The notes under the pieces: generated by a model | Told to the model about the DNA's origin: nothing | The model's input: only the letters and a program-made list of their open reading frames with translations | Databases searched by the model: none | Part shown: piece by piece, positions 50,522 to 59,692 of the stretch | Position numbering within the stretch: the first letter of the stretch is position 1 | Layout: the number at the start of each line of letters is the position of its first letter | Translations under genes and position numbers: made by a program | Source of the DNA: Floridanema aerugineum | GTDB lineage: Bacteria > Cyanobacteriota > Cyanobacteriia > Cyanobacteriales > Aerosakkonemataceae | Reading direction: 5' to 3' | Assembly (NCBI RefSeq): GCF_041929345.1 | Contig: NZ_JBHFNQ010000218.1 | Span: forward strand, 58,972-122,971 | Length of the DNA stretch: 64,000 bases

Positions 50522-52960
50522 ATGGTAGCAACTCCTCCCAAACCAACGACTGACACAGCATCGATTAGCGCATTTGGAACAGCGCGAGCTACAGTAGAGG
50601 GAGCCCCCCTGAGCGGCGAAGAACTCCGCAAAATGCACGCTTTTTGGCGGGCTTGCAACTATTTAGCAGTGGGAATGATTTACCTGAAAGATAATCCCCT
50701 GCTCAGAGAACCCTTGAAAATCGAACAGATCAAAAAGCGCTTGTTGGGACACTGGGGATCGAGTCCAGGGATTAGTTTTGTCTACACTCACCTGAACCGA
50801 GTGATTAAAAACCAAGACCTAGATATGATTTACCTGGTAGGCCCTGGACATGGCGCACCCGGTTATCTTGGGCCCTGTTACTTAGAAGGAACTTACTCGG
50901 AAATTTACCCAGAGAAAAGCGAAGACGAAGAAGGAATGAAAACCTTCTTTAAAGAATTCTCCTTTCCTGGTGGCGTGGGTAGTCACTGCACCCCGGAAAC
51001 TCCCGGCTCGATTCACGAAGGTGGCGAACTGGGTTACAGTATTTCCCATGCTTACGGTGCAGCTTTCGACAACCCAGACTTAATTGTGACGGTGTTAGTG
51101 GGGGACGGCGAATCTGAAACAGGTGCTCTGGCAACCTCCTGGCACTCTAATAAATTTATCAACCCAGTGCGAGATGGCGCAGTGCTGCCGATTTTGCACC
51201 TGAACGGTTACAAAATTAACAACCCCACGATTCCGGCACGTATTAGCCACGAAGAATTAGAAAATCTCTTCAAAGGCTACGGCTACACGCCTTACTTTGT
51301 GGAAGGGTCCGATCCTGAGACAATGCACCAAGCAATGGCAGCTACCTTGGATCATTGTGTTGCTGAAATCAAAAAAATTCAGTTGGAAGCCCGCAGCACA
51401 GGTAATGCCTTCCGTCCCCGTTGGCCGATGATTGTCCTGCGGAGTCCTAAAGGTTGGACTGGCCCAGGAGAAGTCGCCGGACACAAGGTAGAAGGCTTCT
51501 GGAGAGCGCACCAAGTCCCAATGGCAGATGTGGCTAAGAATCCCGAAAGCTTCCACCTGTTAGAAAATTGGTTACACAGCTACAAACCAGAAGAACTGTT
51601 TGACCACAACGGCAGATTAATTCCCGAACTCAAAGATTTAACACCGAAAGGAACTCGCCGGATTGGTGCTAATCCCCATGCTAATGGCGGATTATTGCGG
51701 AAAGATTTACGGATGCCAGATTTCCGGGAATATGGGGCGAAATTTGACAAACCCGCACAAATTGAAGCAGAAAATACTAAACCTCTGGGTGTTTTCTTGC
51801 GGGATGTAATGAAAATGAACTCCACTAACTTCCGGGTGTTTGGGCCAGATGAGAATACCTCAAACAAACTCCAAGCGATTTACGAAGTTAGTAAGAAGTT
51901 CTGGATTGCCGAATTTTTCCCGGAAGACTTAGACGGTAGCGAACTGTCTCCCGAAGGTCGGGTGATGGAAATGCTCAGCGAACATACTTTGGAAGGTTGG
52001 CTGGAAGGTTATTTGTTAACTGGAAGACATGGATTTTTCTCGACTTACGAGGCTTTTGTCCATGTGATTGATTCGATGTTTAACCAACACGCTAAGTGGT
52101 TGGATATTTGCCGTCAGCTTTCTTGGCGGGCGGATATTTCTTCGTTGAATTTGTTGATTACTTCAACGGTTTGGCGACAAGATCACAATGGTTTTACTCA
52201 CCAAGATCCAGGTTTCTTGGATTTGGTGGTGAATAAGAGTGCGGAAGTTACTCGGATTTATTTGCCTCCAGATGTGAACTCTTTGTTGTCAGTGGCAGAT
52301 CACTGTTTGCGGAGTAAGAATTACGTGAATGTGATTGTGTCCGACAAACAAATGCACTTGCAGTATATGGATATGGATGCTGCAATTAAGCATTGTACTA
52401 AGGGGATTGGCATTTGGGATTGGGCTAGCAATGACCAAGGTTGTGAACCTGATTTGGTGATGGCTTGTGCGGGTGATATTCCCACTTTGGAAGCACTAGC
52501 GGCAACGGTAATGTTGCGTCAGGAATTCCCGGATTTGAAGATTCGGTTTATTAATGTGGTTGATTTGTTTAAGTTGCAGCCTGATAGTGAACATCCTCAC
52601 GGTTTAAGCGATCGCGATTTCGATAGTTTGTTCACTGTTGATAAGCCGATTATCTTCAATTTTCACGGTTATCCCTGGTTAATTCACCGCCTTGCTTATC
52701 GTCGAACAAATCATAATAATTTGCACGTTCGCGGGTACAAGGAAAAAGGTAACATTAACACACCTTTGGAATTGGCGATTCAAAACCAAATCGATCGCTT
52801 TAGTATTGCTATGGATGCGATCGATCGCATTCCTAGCTTGAAAGTTGCAGGCGCTCATGCTAAAGAAAAATTCAAGAATATGCAAATTGATTGCCGCAAC
52901 TACGCTTACGAATACGGCGTTGACAAACCAGATGTTATGCACTGGAAATGGCCGTATTAA
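50522..52960 (+). CDS. xfp: phosphoketolase (xylulose-5-phosphate/fructose-6-phosphate)
   Basis: 812-residue thiamine-diphosphate enzyme splitting xylulose-5-P or fructose-6-P into acetyl phosphate plus glyceraldehyde-3-P or erythrose-4-P. The TPP-binding motif GDGESETGALATSW, the early GPGHGAPGYLGPCYLEGTYS, and the C-terminal ENTSNKL and TWRQDHNGF-like (VWRQDHNGFTHQDPGF) segments are all intact. Size is normal for the family. It heads a plus-strand group with transaldolase and glycogen phosphorylase, and acetate kinase lies on the opposite strand nearby. The ATG at 50522 follows a GAGG ribosome site. Confidence 0.96.
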   Translation: MVATPPKPTTDTASISAFGTARATVEGAPLSGEELRKMHAFWRACNYLAVGMIYLKDNPLLREPLKIEQIKKRLLGHWGSSPGISFVYTHLNRVIKNQDLDMIYLVGPGHGAPGYLGPCYLEGTYSEIYPEKSEDEEGMKTFFKEFSFPGGVGSHCTPETPGSIHEGGELGYSISHAYGAAFDNPDLIVTVLVGDGESETGALATSWHSNKFINPVRDGAVLPILHLNGYKINNPTIPARISHEELENLFKGYGYTPYFVEGSDPETMHQAMAATLDHCVAEIKKIQLEARSTGNAFRPRWPMIVLRSPKGWTGPGEVAGHKVEGFWRAHQVPMADVAKNPESFHLLENWLHSYKPEELFDHNGRLIPELKDLTPKGTRRIGANPHANGGLLRKDLRMPDFREYGAKFDKPAQIEAENTKPLGVFLRDVMKMNSTNFRVFGPDENTSNKLQAIYEVSKKFWIAEFFPEDLDGSELSPEGRVMEMLSEHTLEGWLEGYLLTGRHGFFSTYEAFVHVIDSMFNQHAKWLDICRQLSWRADISSLNLLITSTVWRQDHNGFTHQDPGFLDLVVNKSAEVTRIYLPPDVNSLLSVADHCLRSKNYVNVIVSDKQMHLQYMDMDAAIKHCTKGIGIWDWASNDQGCEPDLVMACAGDIPTLEALAATVMLRQEFPDLKIRFINVVDLFKLQPDSEHPHGLSDRDFDSLFTVDKPIIFNFHGYPWLIHRLAYRRTNHNNLHVRGYKEKGNINTPLELAIQNQIDRFSIAMDAIDRIPSLKVAGAHAKEKFKNMQIDCRNYAYEYGVDKPDVMHWKWPY

Positions 52961-52969
52961 TTAGGGCAT

Positions 52970-53058
52970 GAGTCATTAGTTATTAGTCATTTGTCATTAG
53001 TTAAGCATCTTACAAATGACAAATGACTAATGACCGATAACCAATTACTAAACAAAAA
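52970..53058. repeat. STRR heptamer array between xfp and tal
   Basis: ATTAGTC/TTTGTCA heptamers face ATGACAA/ATGACTA/ATGACCG heptamers around a short spacer, forming an inverted arrangement in the 115-base gap. Confidence 0.75.
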
Positions 53059-53075
53059 AAAAGGATAGACAAGAA

Positions 53076-54257
53076 ATGGCTAAAACTTTGTTGGAACAAC
53101 TGCGGGAAATGACAGTTGTTGTTGCTGATACAGGAGATATTCAAGCGATTGAAAAATTTACACCTAGAGATGCTACAACTAACCCTTCTTTGATTACAGC
53201 GGCGGCACAAATGCCCCAGTATCAAGAAATTGTAGATGAGACTCTCAAACAAGCAAAAAAAGATTCTGGTGCTGGTGCGCCTGATTCTCAAATACTTTCT
53301 TTGGCGTTCGATCGCTTGGCGGTGGCGTTTGGGAAAAAGATTTTGGAAATTATTCCGGGTCGGGTTTCTACTGAAGTGGATGCTAGACTTTCTTATGATA
53401 CAGAAGGGACAATTGCTAAGGCTCGTTATTTAATTTCGGAATACCAATCGGCGGGGATTTCTCCAGAGAGAATTTTAATTAAAATTGCTGCGACTTGGGA
53501 AGGAATTCGCGCTGCTGAAGTGTTAGAAAAAGAGGGAATTCATTGTAATTTAACTTTGTTGTTTGGCTTGCATCAGGCGATCGCTTGTGCCGAAGCTGGA
53601 GTTACTTTAATTTCGCCTTTTGTGGGGAGAATTCTCGATTGGTACAAGAAAGAAACTGGTAAAACAAGTTACGCACCCGCAGAAGATCCGGGCGTACTTT
53701 CTGTCACCCAAATTTATAATTATTACAAAAAGTTTGGCTACAAAACAGAAGTAATGGGAGCTAGTTTCCGTAATATAGACGAAATTACTGAGTTGGCAGG
53801 TTGTGATTTGTTGACAATTTCTCCGGCATTGTTGGCAGAATTACAAGCAGGGACAGGAGAGTTACCGCGCAAACTTGACCCAGCATTAGCAGGAAAATCA
53901 GAGATGGAAAAAATGTCGCTCGACAAAGCGACCTTTGATAAAATGCACGAAGCCGATCGCATGGCTAACGAAAAACTCGATGAAGGAATCAAAGGTTTTA
54001 CCAAAGCTTTAGAAACTCTGGAGAAACTATTAGCAGACAGACTGGCACGTTTGGAAGGTGCAGCTACCCTCACTCATGCAGCGGAAGATATTTTCCATGT
54101 CTATGATTTAGACGGCGATGGATTTATTACCCGCGAAGAATGGCTGGGAAGTGATGCGGTGTTTGATGCCTTAGATGTCAACAAAGATGGAAAAATCACT
54201 GCTGAAGAAATGGGCGCAGGAATCGGAGCAGTGTTACAATTAGCGACCAGTAAATAA
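53076..54257 (+). CDS. tal: transaldolase with C-terminal EF-hand pair
   Basis: 393 residues. Residues 1-325 or so are a class I transaldolase that moves a dihydroxyacetone unit between sugar phosphates; the Schiff-base lysine is Lys136 in ILIKIAATWEG, with DATTNPSLI at the N-terminus. The last 50 residues form two EF-hand loops, 344-355 (DLDGDGFITREE) and 367-378 (DVNKDGKITAEE), with canonical oxygen ligands. This transaldolase-EF-hand fusion is also found in other cyanobacteria. An A-rich leader with AAGGA precedes the ATG. It lies between xfp and glgP on the same strand and supplies pentose-phosphate intermediates to phosphoketolase. Confidence 0.95.
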   Translation: MAKTLLEQLREMTVVVADTGDIQAIEKFTPRDATTNPSLITAAAQMPQYQEIVDETLKQAKKDSGAGAPDSQILSLAFDRLAVAFGKKILEIIPGRVSTEVDARLSYDTEGTIAKARYLISEYQSAGISPERILIKIAATWEGIRAAEVLEKEGIHCNLTLLFGLHQAIACAEAGVTLISPFVGRILDWYKKETGKTSYAPAEDPGVLSVTQIYNYYKKFGYKTEVMGASFRNIDEITELAGCDLLTISPALLAELQAGTGELPRKLDPALAGKSEMEKMSLDKATFDKMHEADRMANEKLDEGIKGFTKALETLEKLLADRLARLEGAATLTHAAEDIFHVYDLDGDGFITREEWLGSDAVFDALDVNKDGKITAEEMGAGIGAVLQLATSK

Positions 54258-54356
54258 CCCAGAATTTCTGGGATTTTAGATTTGCGATTTGCCAATAAAA
54301 AATCGCGAATCTAAAATATAACATCTAAAGTCTAAAAATCAGTGGGAATTGGATTT

Positions 54357-56888
54357 ATGCAAACATTGCCGAATTCATCAGAATCAGTAGCAGAAGTTAG
54401 AATAGAGGACGATCGCACTGGGTTAAGTGTAGAAACGCTAAAAAGAGCCTTTGCAGATAACCTGTTTTATATTCAAGGAAAATTTCCGGGAATTGCCAGT
54501 AAAAATGATTTTTACATGGCATTAGCTTATACGGTGCGCGATCGTTTATTGCGCCGTTGGTTAAACACCGCCGAAACCTACACCAGAAACGCCTCCCGTA
54601 CCGTTGCTTATCTGTCAGCCGAATTCCTCATGGGGCCACAATTAGGCAACAATTTAATTAACTTGGGAATTTATGACCAAGTTAATCAAGCAATGAAAGA
54701 ACTTGGACTCGACTTGCGAGATTTGCTAGAAGAAGAAGAAGAACCCGGACTAGGTAACGGCGGTTTAGGTAGATTAGCAGCTTGCTATCTCGACTCCCTC
54801 GCTACCTTAGAAATTCCCTCTTTAGGTTACGGCATTCGCTACGAATTCGGCATTTTCGAGCAAGATATTAAAGACGGTTGGCAAGTCGAAATAACTGATA
54901 AATGGTTAAGTGCTGGTAATCCTTGGGAACTTCCCCGCCCAGAATGGTCTGTAGAAGTTAAACTGGGTGGACGCACAGAAATGCGTGCTGATGAACATGG
55001 ACGTTTTAAAGTATATTGGCTGCCGGAAAAAGTAGTTAAAGGCATCCCTTACGACACCCCAATTTTAGGTTACAAAACTAACACCGCTAACACCCTACGT
55101 TTGTGGAAAGCAGAAGCAGTAGAATCTTTTGACTTTTACGCTTTTGATTCGGGAGATTACTTAGGCGCAGTTCACCAAAAAACTGTTTCGGAAAACATCT
55201 CGAAAGTACTTTATCCTAACGATAACTCGGCTCAAGGTAAGGAACTTCGTTTAGCGCAGCAAATCTTTTTTGTTTCCTGTTCGCTAAAAGATATGATGCG
55301 AATTATGGAACAACAAAAAGTTTCTTTAGACCAGTTCCACGAAAAATTCGTGATTCAGTTAAATGATACTCACCCATCAGTTGCGATCCCAGAATTGATG
55401 CGGTTACTGATTGACGAACATGATATACCTTGGGAAAAAGCTTGGGAGATTACGAAGAAAACTTTTGCTTACACTAATCATACTTTATTGCCAGAAGCTT
55501 TAGAACGTTGGCCGATTAGTTTGTTTGGCAAAATGTTACCCCGACACTTGGAAATTATCTACGAAATTAACAACCGTTTCCTAGATGAAGTCCGTATGAA
55601 GTTTCCCGACGATAAAGATAGATTGCGGCGGATGTCGTTAATTGATGAATCGGGGGAACGTTATGTGCGGATGGCATATTTAGCTTGTGTGGGTAGTTAC
55701 TCAATTAATGGTGTTGCAGCATTACACACTGAATTGTTGCAAAAAGATGTGTTGCATGACTTCTACGAAATGTACCCGCAGAAGTTCAACAACAAAACTA
55801 ATGGCATTACTCCCCGACGTTTTATGGTGTTGAGTAATCCCAGACTTTGTAAATTACTCCACAGTAAAATTGGCGATGATTGGGTAAAAAATCTCTATGA
55901 AATGAAGAAATTAGAAGCTTTTGTTGACGATCCCGAATTCCGTCACCAGTGGCGGCAAATGAAGCAAGAAATCAAACAAGATGTGGTGGATTACATTAAG
56001 GAAACTACAGGAATTAATGTCAATGTTAATTCGATGTTTGATATTCAAGCGAAACGTTTTCACGAATATAAACGTCAACATTTGAATGTGCTGCACATTA
56101 TCACTTTGTATAACCGGATTAAGGCTAATCCAAACATTGATATTACTCCGCGAACTTTCTTGTTTGGTGGGAAGGCGGCACCGGGTTATTACATGGCAAA
56201 ATTAATCATTAAGTTGATTAATTCTGTGGGAGATATCGTTAACCGCGATCCTGATGTACGCGATCGCCTAAAAGTAGTTTTCCTCAAAGACTTCAGCGTG
56301 AAATTCGCCCAAAGAATTTATCCGTCGGCTGATCTTTCGGAACAAATTTCTACCGCAGGTAAAGAAGCTTCCGGTACAGGTAATATGAAATTTGCCTTAA
56401 ATGGCGCACTGACGATCGGAACTTTGGATGGCGCGAATGTGGAAATCCTGGAAGAAGTCGGGGCGGAAAACTTCTTTTTGTGTGGATTAACCACTGAAGA
56501 AGTTTATGCTTTGAAAGCAAAAGGTTACAAACCTTGGGAATATTACCAAAAAGATCCTGAGTTGAAATTGGCGATCGATCGCATCGCTTCCGGTTTCTTT
56601 TCTCATGGCGATCCTAACTTGTTTAAACCTTTAGTCGATCACCTATTAGGTAACGATCAGTATATGCTAATGGCTGATTATCGTTCCTACATAGATACTC
56701 AGGATCGAGTAAGTGAAGCATATCGTGATGTCGATCGCTGGGTGCGGATGTCTATTCTCAATGTGGCAAGAATGGGTAAGTTTTCTTCCGATCGTTCTAT
56801 CCGCGATTATTGCGAGGATTTCTGGAAAATTCAGCCAGTGAAAATTGAGTTGAAAGAATACGTCGAAGCAACTGCTATTCTGCATTAG
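54357..56888 (+). CDS. glgP: glycogen phosphorylase
   Basis: 843 residues from the ATG at 54357 (MQTLPNSSESV); an in-frame GTG at 54342 would add five residues. It releases glucose-1-phosphate from glycogen. The PLP lysine is in EASGTGNMKFALNGALTIGT, and the N-terminal TVAYLSAEFLMGPQLGNNL and DEPGLGNGGLGRLAACYLDS-like (EEEEPGLGNGGLGRL) signatures are intact. Length is normal. It is the third gene after xfp and tal. A tandem pair of identical hairpin repeats lies 28 bases after the stop and may mark the end of the transcript. Confidence 0.96.
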   Translation: MQTLPNSSESVAEVRIEDDRTGLSVETLKRAFADNLFYIQGKFPGIASKNDFYMALAYTVRDRLLRRWLNTAETYTRNASRTVAYLSAEFLMGPQLGNNLINLGIYDQVNQAMKELGLDLRDLLEEEEEPGLGNGGLGRLAACYLDSLATLEIPSLGYGIRYEFGIFEQDIKDGWQVEITDKWLSAGNPWELPRPEWSVEVKLGGRTEMRADEHGRFKVYWLPEKVVKGIPYDTPILGYKTNTANTLRLWKAEAVESFDFYAFDSGDYLGAVHQKTVSENISKVLYPNDNSAQGKELRLAQQIFFVSCSLKDMMRIMEQQKVSLDQFHEKFVIQLNDTHPSVAIPELMRLLIDEHDIPWEKAWEITKKTFAYTNHTLLPEALERWPISLFGKMLPRHLEIIYEINNRFLDEVRMKFPDDKDRLRRMSLIDESGERYVRMAYLACVGSYSINGVAALHTELLQKDVLHDFYEMYPQKFNNKTNGITPRRFMVLSNPRLCKLLHSKIGDDWVKNLYEMKKLEAFVDDPEFRHQWRQMKQEIKQDVVDYIKETTGINVNVNSMFDIQAKRFHEYKRQHLNVLHIITLYNRIKANPNIDITPRTFLFGGKAAPGYYMAKLIIKLINSVGDIVNRDPDVRDRLKVVFLKDFSVKFAQRIYPSADLSEQISTAGKEASGTGNMKFALNGALTIGTLDGANVEILEEVGAENFFLCGLTTEEVYALKAKGYKPWEYYQKDPELKLAIDRIASGFFSHGDPNLFKPLVDHLLGNDQYMLMADYRSYIDTQDRVSEAYRDVDRWVRMSILNVARMGKFSSDRSIRDYCEDFWKIQPVKIELKEYVEATAILH

Positions 56889-56915
56889 ACATCTAATTTC
56901 TGGAGATATCTCCCC

Positions 56916-56987
56916 AGATCCCCGACTTCTTCAAGAAGTCGGGGATCTTAAGCGAGATCCCCGACTTCTTCGAGAAGTCGGGGATCT
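56916..56987. repeat. two tandem AGATCCCCGACTT hairpins
   Basis: Two copies of the 33-nt hairpin (56916-56948 and 56955-56987) separated by 6 bases, the same family as at 8808 and 15642. The pair follows glgP. Paired copies could also form a longer cruciform. Confidence 0.85.
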
Positions 56988-57009
56988 GTTTATACTAAAA
57001 TCTAAAATT

Positions 57010-57039
57010 GAATGACAAATGACCAATGACAAATGACTT
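57010..57039 (+). repeat. heptamer repeat containing the start codon of the next gene
   Basis: Four ATGACAA/ATGACCA units; the last ATGACT is the start of the histidine phosphatase gene at 57033. Each unit carries an ATG in a different frame. Confidence 0.75.
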
Positions 57040-57677
57040 TAAAGCTCTACTTTCTGCGTCACGGTCAAACTGCTTATAGTATTACTGGTGGTTATTGTGG
57101 CACGATCGAAAACGACCCGGGACTCACACCAGATGGAATTTTAATGGCAGAAGCTTTTGCGAAAGCTTACTGTGATTTACCTTGGAAAGCTGCTTTTGTT
57201 AGTCCTTTACATCGGACAATTCAAACTGCAACGCCTTTTTGTGAAACTGTGGGTTTAGAAATGCAATTACGGGATGGATTGCGAGAAGTTTCTTACGGTT
57301 GTTGGGAAGGTTTACACCCAACAATAGTAAACCAGGAATTTCATGATGAATATGTATCCTGGTTAACTAATCCTGCTTGGACTGCGCCGCCAAATGGGGA
57401 AAGGGCGATCGATATTGCTCGTCGTTCTTCTTCAGTAATTCAAGAAATTCAAGAAAGATATTCTGATGGAAATGTTTTAATTGTGTCACATAAGGCAACA
57501 ATTAGAATTATGATTTGTCGCTTGTTGGGAATAGATGTGGGGCGATATCGCGATCGCATGACAATGCCTGTAGCAGCAGTTAGTATTGTGGAAATGGCAG
57601 CTAAAGGGCCAAAATTTCATGTAATTGGCGATCGCTCTCATCTTAGCGAATATTTGCGATCGTTACCTTGTACTTAG
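57033..57677 (+). CDS. histidine phosphatase (phosphoglycerate mutase family), paralogue
   Basis: 214 residues. Catalytic residues: His in LYFLRHGQTAYS, Arg in SPLHRTIQTA, Glu in GLREVSYGCWEG and His in IVSHKATIRIMICR. It is closely related over the whole length to the protein at 49333-49971 (shared EMQLRDGL, GERA.DIA.RSS and LLGIDVGR.RDR). The two copies flank the ackA-to-glgP block. The start codon is inside a heptamer repeat with no clear ribosome site. Substrate is unknown; a sugar- or glycolate-phosphate phosphatase is possible. Confidence 0.87.
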   Translation: MTLKLYFLRHGQTAYSITGGYCGTIENDPGLTPDGILMAEAFAKAYCDLPWKAAFVSPLHRTIQTATPFCETVGLEMQLRDGLREVSYGCWEGLHPTIVNQEFHDEYVSWLTNPAWTAPPNGERAIDIARRSSSVIQEIQERYSDGNVLIVSHKATIRIMICRLLGIDVGRYRDRMTMPVAAVSIVEMAAKGPKFHVIGDRSHLSEYLRSLPCT

Positions 57678-57710
57678 GGCTGGGGACTGGGGACTGGGGA
57701 TTGGGGATTT
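57678..57710. repeat. (GGGGACT)n heptamer repeat
   Basis: About four GGGGACT/GGGGATT units directly after the histidine phosphatase stop; same type as at 30009-30040. Confidence 0.75.
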
Positions 57711-57755
57711 AAGCTTGTTAAAATATTCACTATCAAGCAATGCTGAAGAATTATT

Positions 57756-58139
57756 ATGCGTTTACTACGAGTTCAAGTTCCTGACTTTCGCGTTTTACAG
57801 AATGTTGATATTACATTTGAAAAGGATTTCTTCCCTAATATTTTTCCCCTTGGCAGTCAAAATGGAGGTGGCAAAAGTACGCTTTTACAACTGATTTTTG
57901 GATTACTGCATTGTTCTGGAAATCCCGATCGGGTACATTTTTTGACCAACTTACTGAGCAGCTTTAAAGTTTCTAATAATTCTCATCAAAGGTTACTCGC
58001 AATAATTGATATTTGGGATGAAGAAACAAGTGTAAAACTTGAATTCTTCTTTTGTAGTGGATCTGATAGTAAACATACATTTTCTGAAAAAGAAAAAGAA
58101 CTAGAACCAAAACTTCTTAAACAAAAAGCATCAAATTAA
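57756..58139 (+). pseudogene. truncated AAA/SMC-type ATPase N-terminus
   Basis: 127 residues. The opening RLLRVQVPDFRVLQNVDITFEK and the P-loop GSQNGGGKSTLLQLIFGLLH are the N-terminus of an ATP-binding AAA_23/RecF-like ATPase, but the frame ends after a charged tail (EKEKELEPKLLKQKASN) with no Walker B, signature or C-terminal domain. Typical relatives are several hundred residues. A second short frame (58142-58204, MGFAPTQLKRLFLAVLHKF) could be a scrap of the missing C-terminus. The gene is probably a deletion remnant; expression of the fragment cannot be excluded. Confidence 0.6.
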
Positions 58140-58212
58140 TTATGGGTTTTGCTCCTACGCAGTTAAAGCGACTTTTCTTAGCTGTCTTACATAAATTTAT
58201 ATAAGACCCGAT

Positions 58213-59571
58213 CTAACTATTTTCCTGTTTTGCAATTTGCTGGGAATTAACAGGTTGAGTAACCATCATTTTTAGTAGCATTTGTACTGTTAAAACAATG
58301 GTTACAGTGGTCATGTAAGCTACTAAAGATAACCATAATATGTGATTATTATGCCAGTAAAAAGCTAGAGCTACTAAGGGCAAAAATCCTATACCAAAGG
58401 CAATTAAAGAAGCATTTCGTAAAATTCCTACTTCTTTTAAACCGATGAAATAACCTTCTAGCATAAAAGCTACAGCAGTTAGCGTTAACAGTGGTAAAAG
58501 CCAGAATATATATTTATTGATATCTGCACTTACTTCGCTATGGTTGGTTAAAATTCCAAATACTTGTTGAGGGAACAAAATTGTTCCTAAAGCAAAGGTT
58601 AGAGAAATAAATCCACTGACTGTCAGGGAAACTTGCAATAAAGGACTGATTAGTTCAGTTGTACCTTTTCCTTTGAAATTCCCTGTTAGAGTTTGAGTGG
58701 TCATGCCGACTCCTTGAACTGTAAACTGATTCAAAAGAGCAATTTGTAACAATAAACCATTCTGAGCTAACAGGGTAGTTCCGAGAGTAGCACTAACATT
58801 TGTGAAAATACTGTAGGCTGAAATTAAACATAAAAACCTGACTAAAACATTGCCATTAAAAGCTAAAATTGATTTCAAAGCTTGCCGATCGAAAACTTCT
58901 CTGAGTGCGATCGCTAAATGTTGCCAATTAATTTTAAAACCTACCCAAACTAACCCAGTGAATAAAGCTAAATACTGACTCCATGCAGTGGCTATTCCTG
59001 CGCCCATGCTGCCCCAGCCCCACTGAAAGATGGTAAGATAATCGAGCACCACATTCATTCCATTACCAACTAAGGACATGAATAAAACTACTTTATTCAT
59101 TTCTTGTCCGAGAAACCAACCAATTAAAACAAAATTCAGAAGTACCGCAGGCGCACCCCAAATTCGACCATAGAAATAGTCAATTCCGGCAGTTTCAATA
59201 TCTGGAGAACCATTGAGGATAAAAAATCCTATCTTCTGGAGAGGATATTGCAAAATTAAAATTAGAATACCAATGCTCAAAGCAATCAACCCACTACGTA
59301 ATCCAGTGAGCAATACTCCTTGATCGTCACTTGCTCCAACTGCTTGCGCTGTAATTGCATTTGTGCTAGTGCGTAAGGGCTTTAAAACTCGATATAAATA
59401 GTCAAATAAAATAGTACCTAAAATAACCCCTGCCAAGTAGCGAAGATCGGCTAAGTGACCAAGAAAAGCTAAATCAACTAATCCCGCTAAGGGAACCATG
59501 ACATTTGACAAAACACTAGCGATCGCTAACTGGAAAAACCGAGGTAAAAAACTATATTGTTTTTGTAACAT
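58213..59571 (-). CDS. MATE family efflux transporter (DinF-like)
   Basis: 452 residues with about twelve membrane helices and an internal twofold pattern, as in the MATE/DinF family. N-terminal segments ANVMVPLAGLVDLAFLGHL-like (LSNVMVPLAGLVDLAFLGHL) and RTSTNAITAQAVGASDDQG are typical. Family members export organic cations or oxidants using sodium or protons; the substrate here is not known. It is a single minus-strand gene. The ATG at 59571 precedes LQKQYSFLPRFFQLAI, a normal N-terminus. It lies downstream of trpD but in its own unit, 121 bases away. Confidence 0.9.
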   Translation of the reverse strand: MLQKQYSFLPRFFQLAIASVLSNVMVPLAGLVDLAFLGHLADLRYLAGVILGTILFDYLYRVLKPLRTSTNAITAQAVGASDDQGVLLTGLRSGLIALSIGILILILQYPLQKIGFFILNGSPDIETAGIDYFYGRIWGAPAVLLNFVLIGWFLGQEMNKVVLFMSLVGNGMNVVLDYLTIFQWGWGSMGAGIATAWSQYLALFTGLVWVGFKINWQHLAIALREVFDRQALKSILAFNGNVLVRFLCLISAYSIFTNVSATLGTTLLAQNGLLLQIALLNQFTVQGVGMTTQTLTGNFKGKGTTELISPLLQVSLTVSGFISLTFALGTILFPQQVFGILTNHSEVSADINKYIFWLLPLLTLTAVAFMLEGYFIGLKEVGILRNASLIAFGIGFLPLVALAFYWHNNHILWLSLVAYMTTVTIVLTVQMLLKMMVTQPVNSQQIAKQENS

Positions 59572-59692
59572 AATATATCAAATTACGAACAAAGTTGAGC
59601 AAGTAAATATGATTACTGCCAACTTTAAACCAAACTCCTTTGCTTGTCAAACCTTACAATGTTATAGGCAAATCTCCATCCCACATTTGGGT

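Noticed and set aside
50383..50658. 91-codon minus-strand frame before and across the xfp start.
   Set aside because: Mostly antisense to xfp, no ribosome site and no family resemblance.
56916..56987. Tandem hairpins after glgP as a definite intrinsic terminator.
   Set aside because: No T-run follows and the same hairpin occurs at unrelated places, so it is listed as a repeat only.
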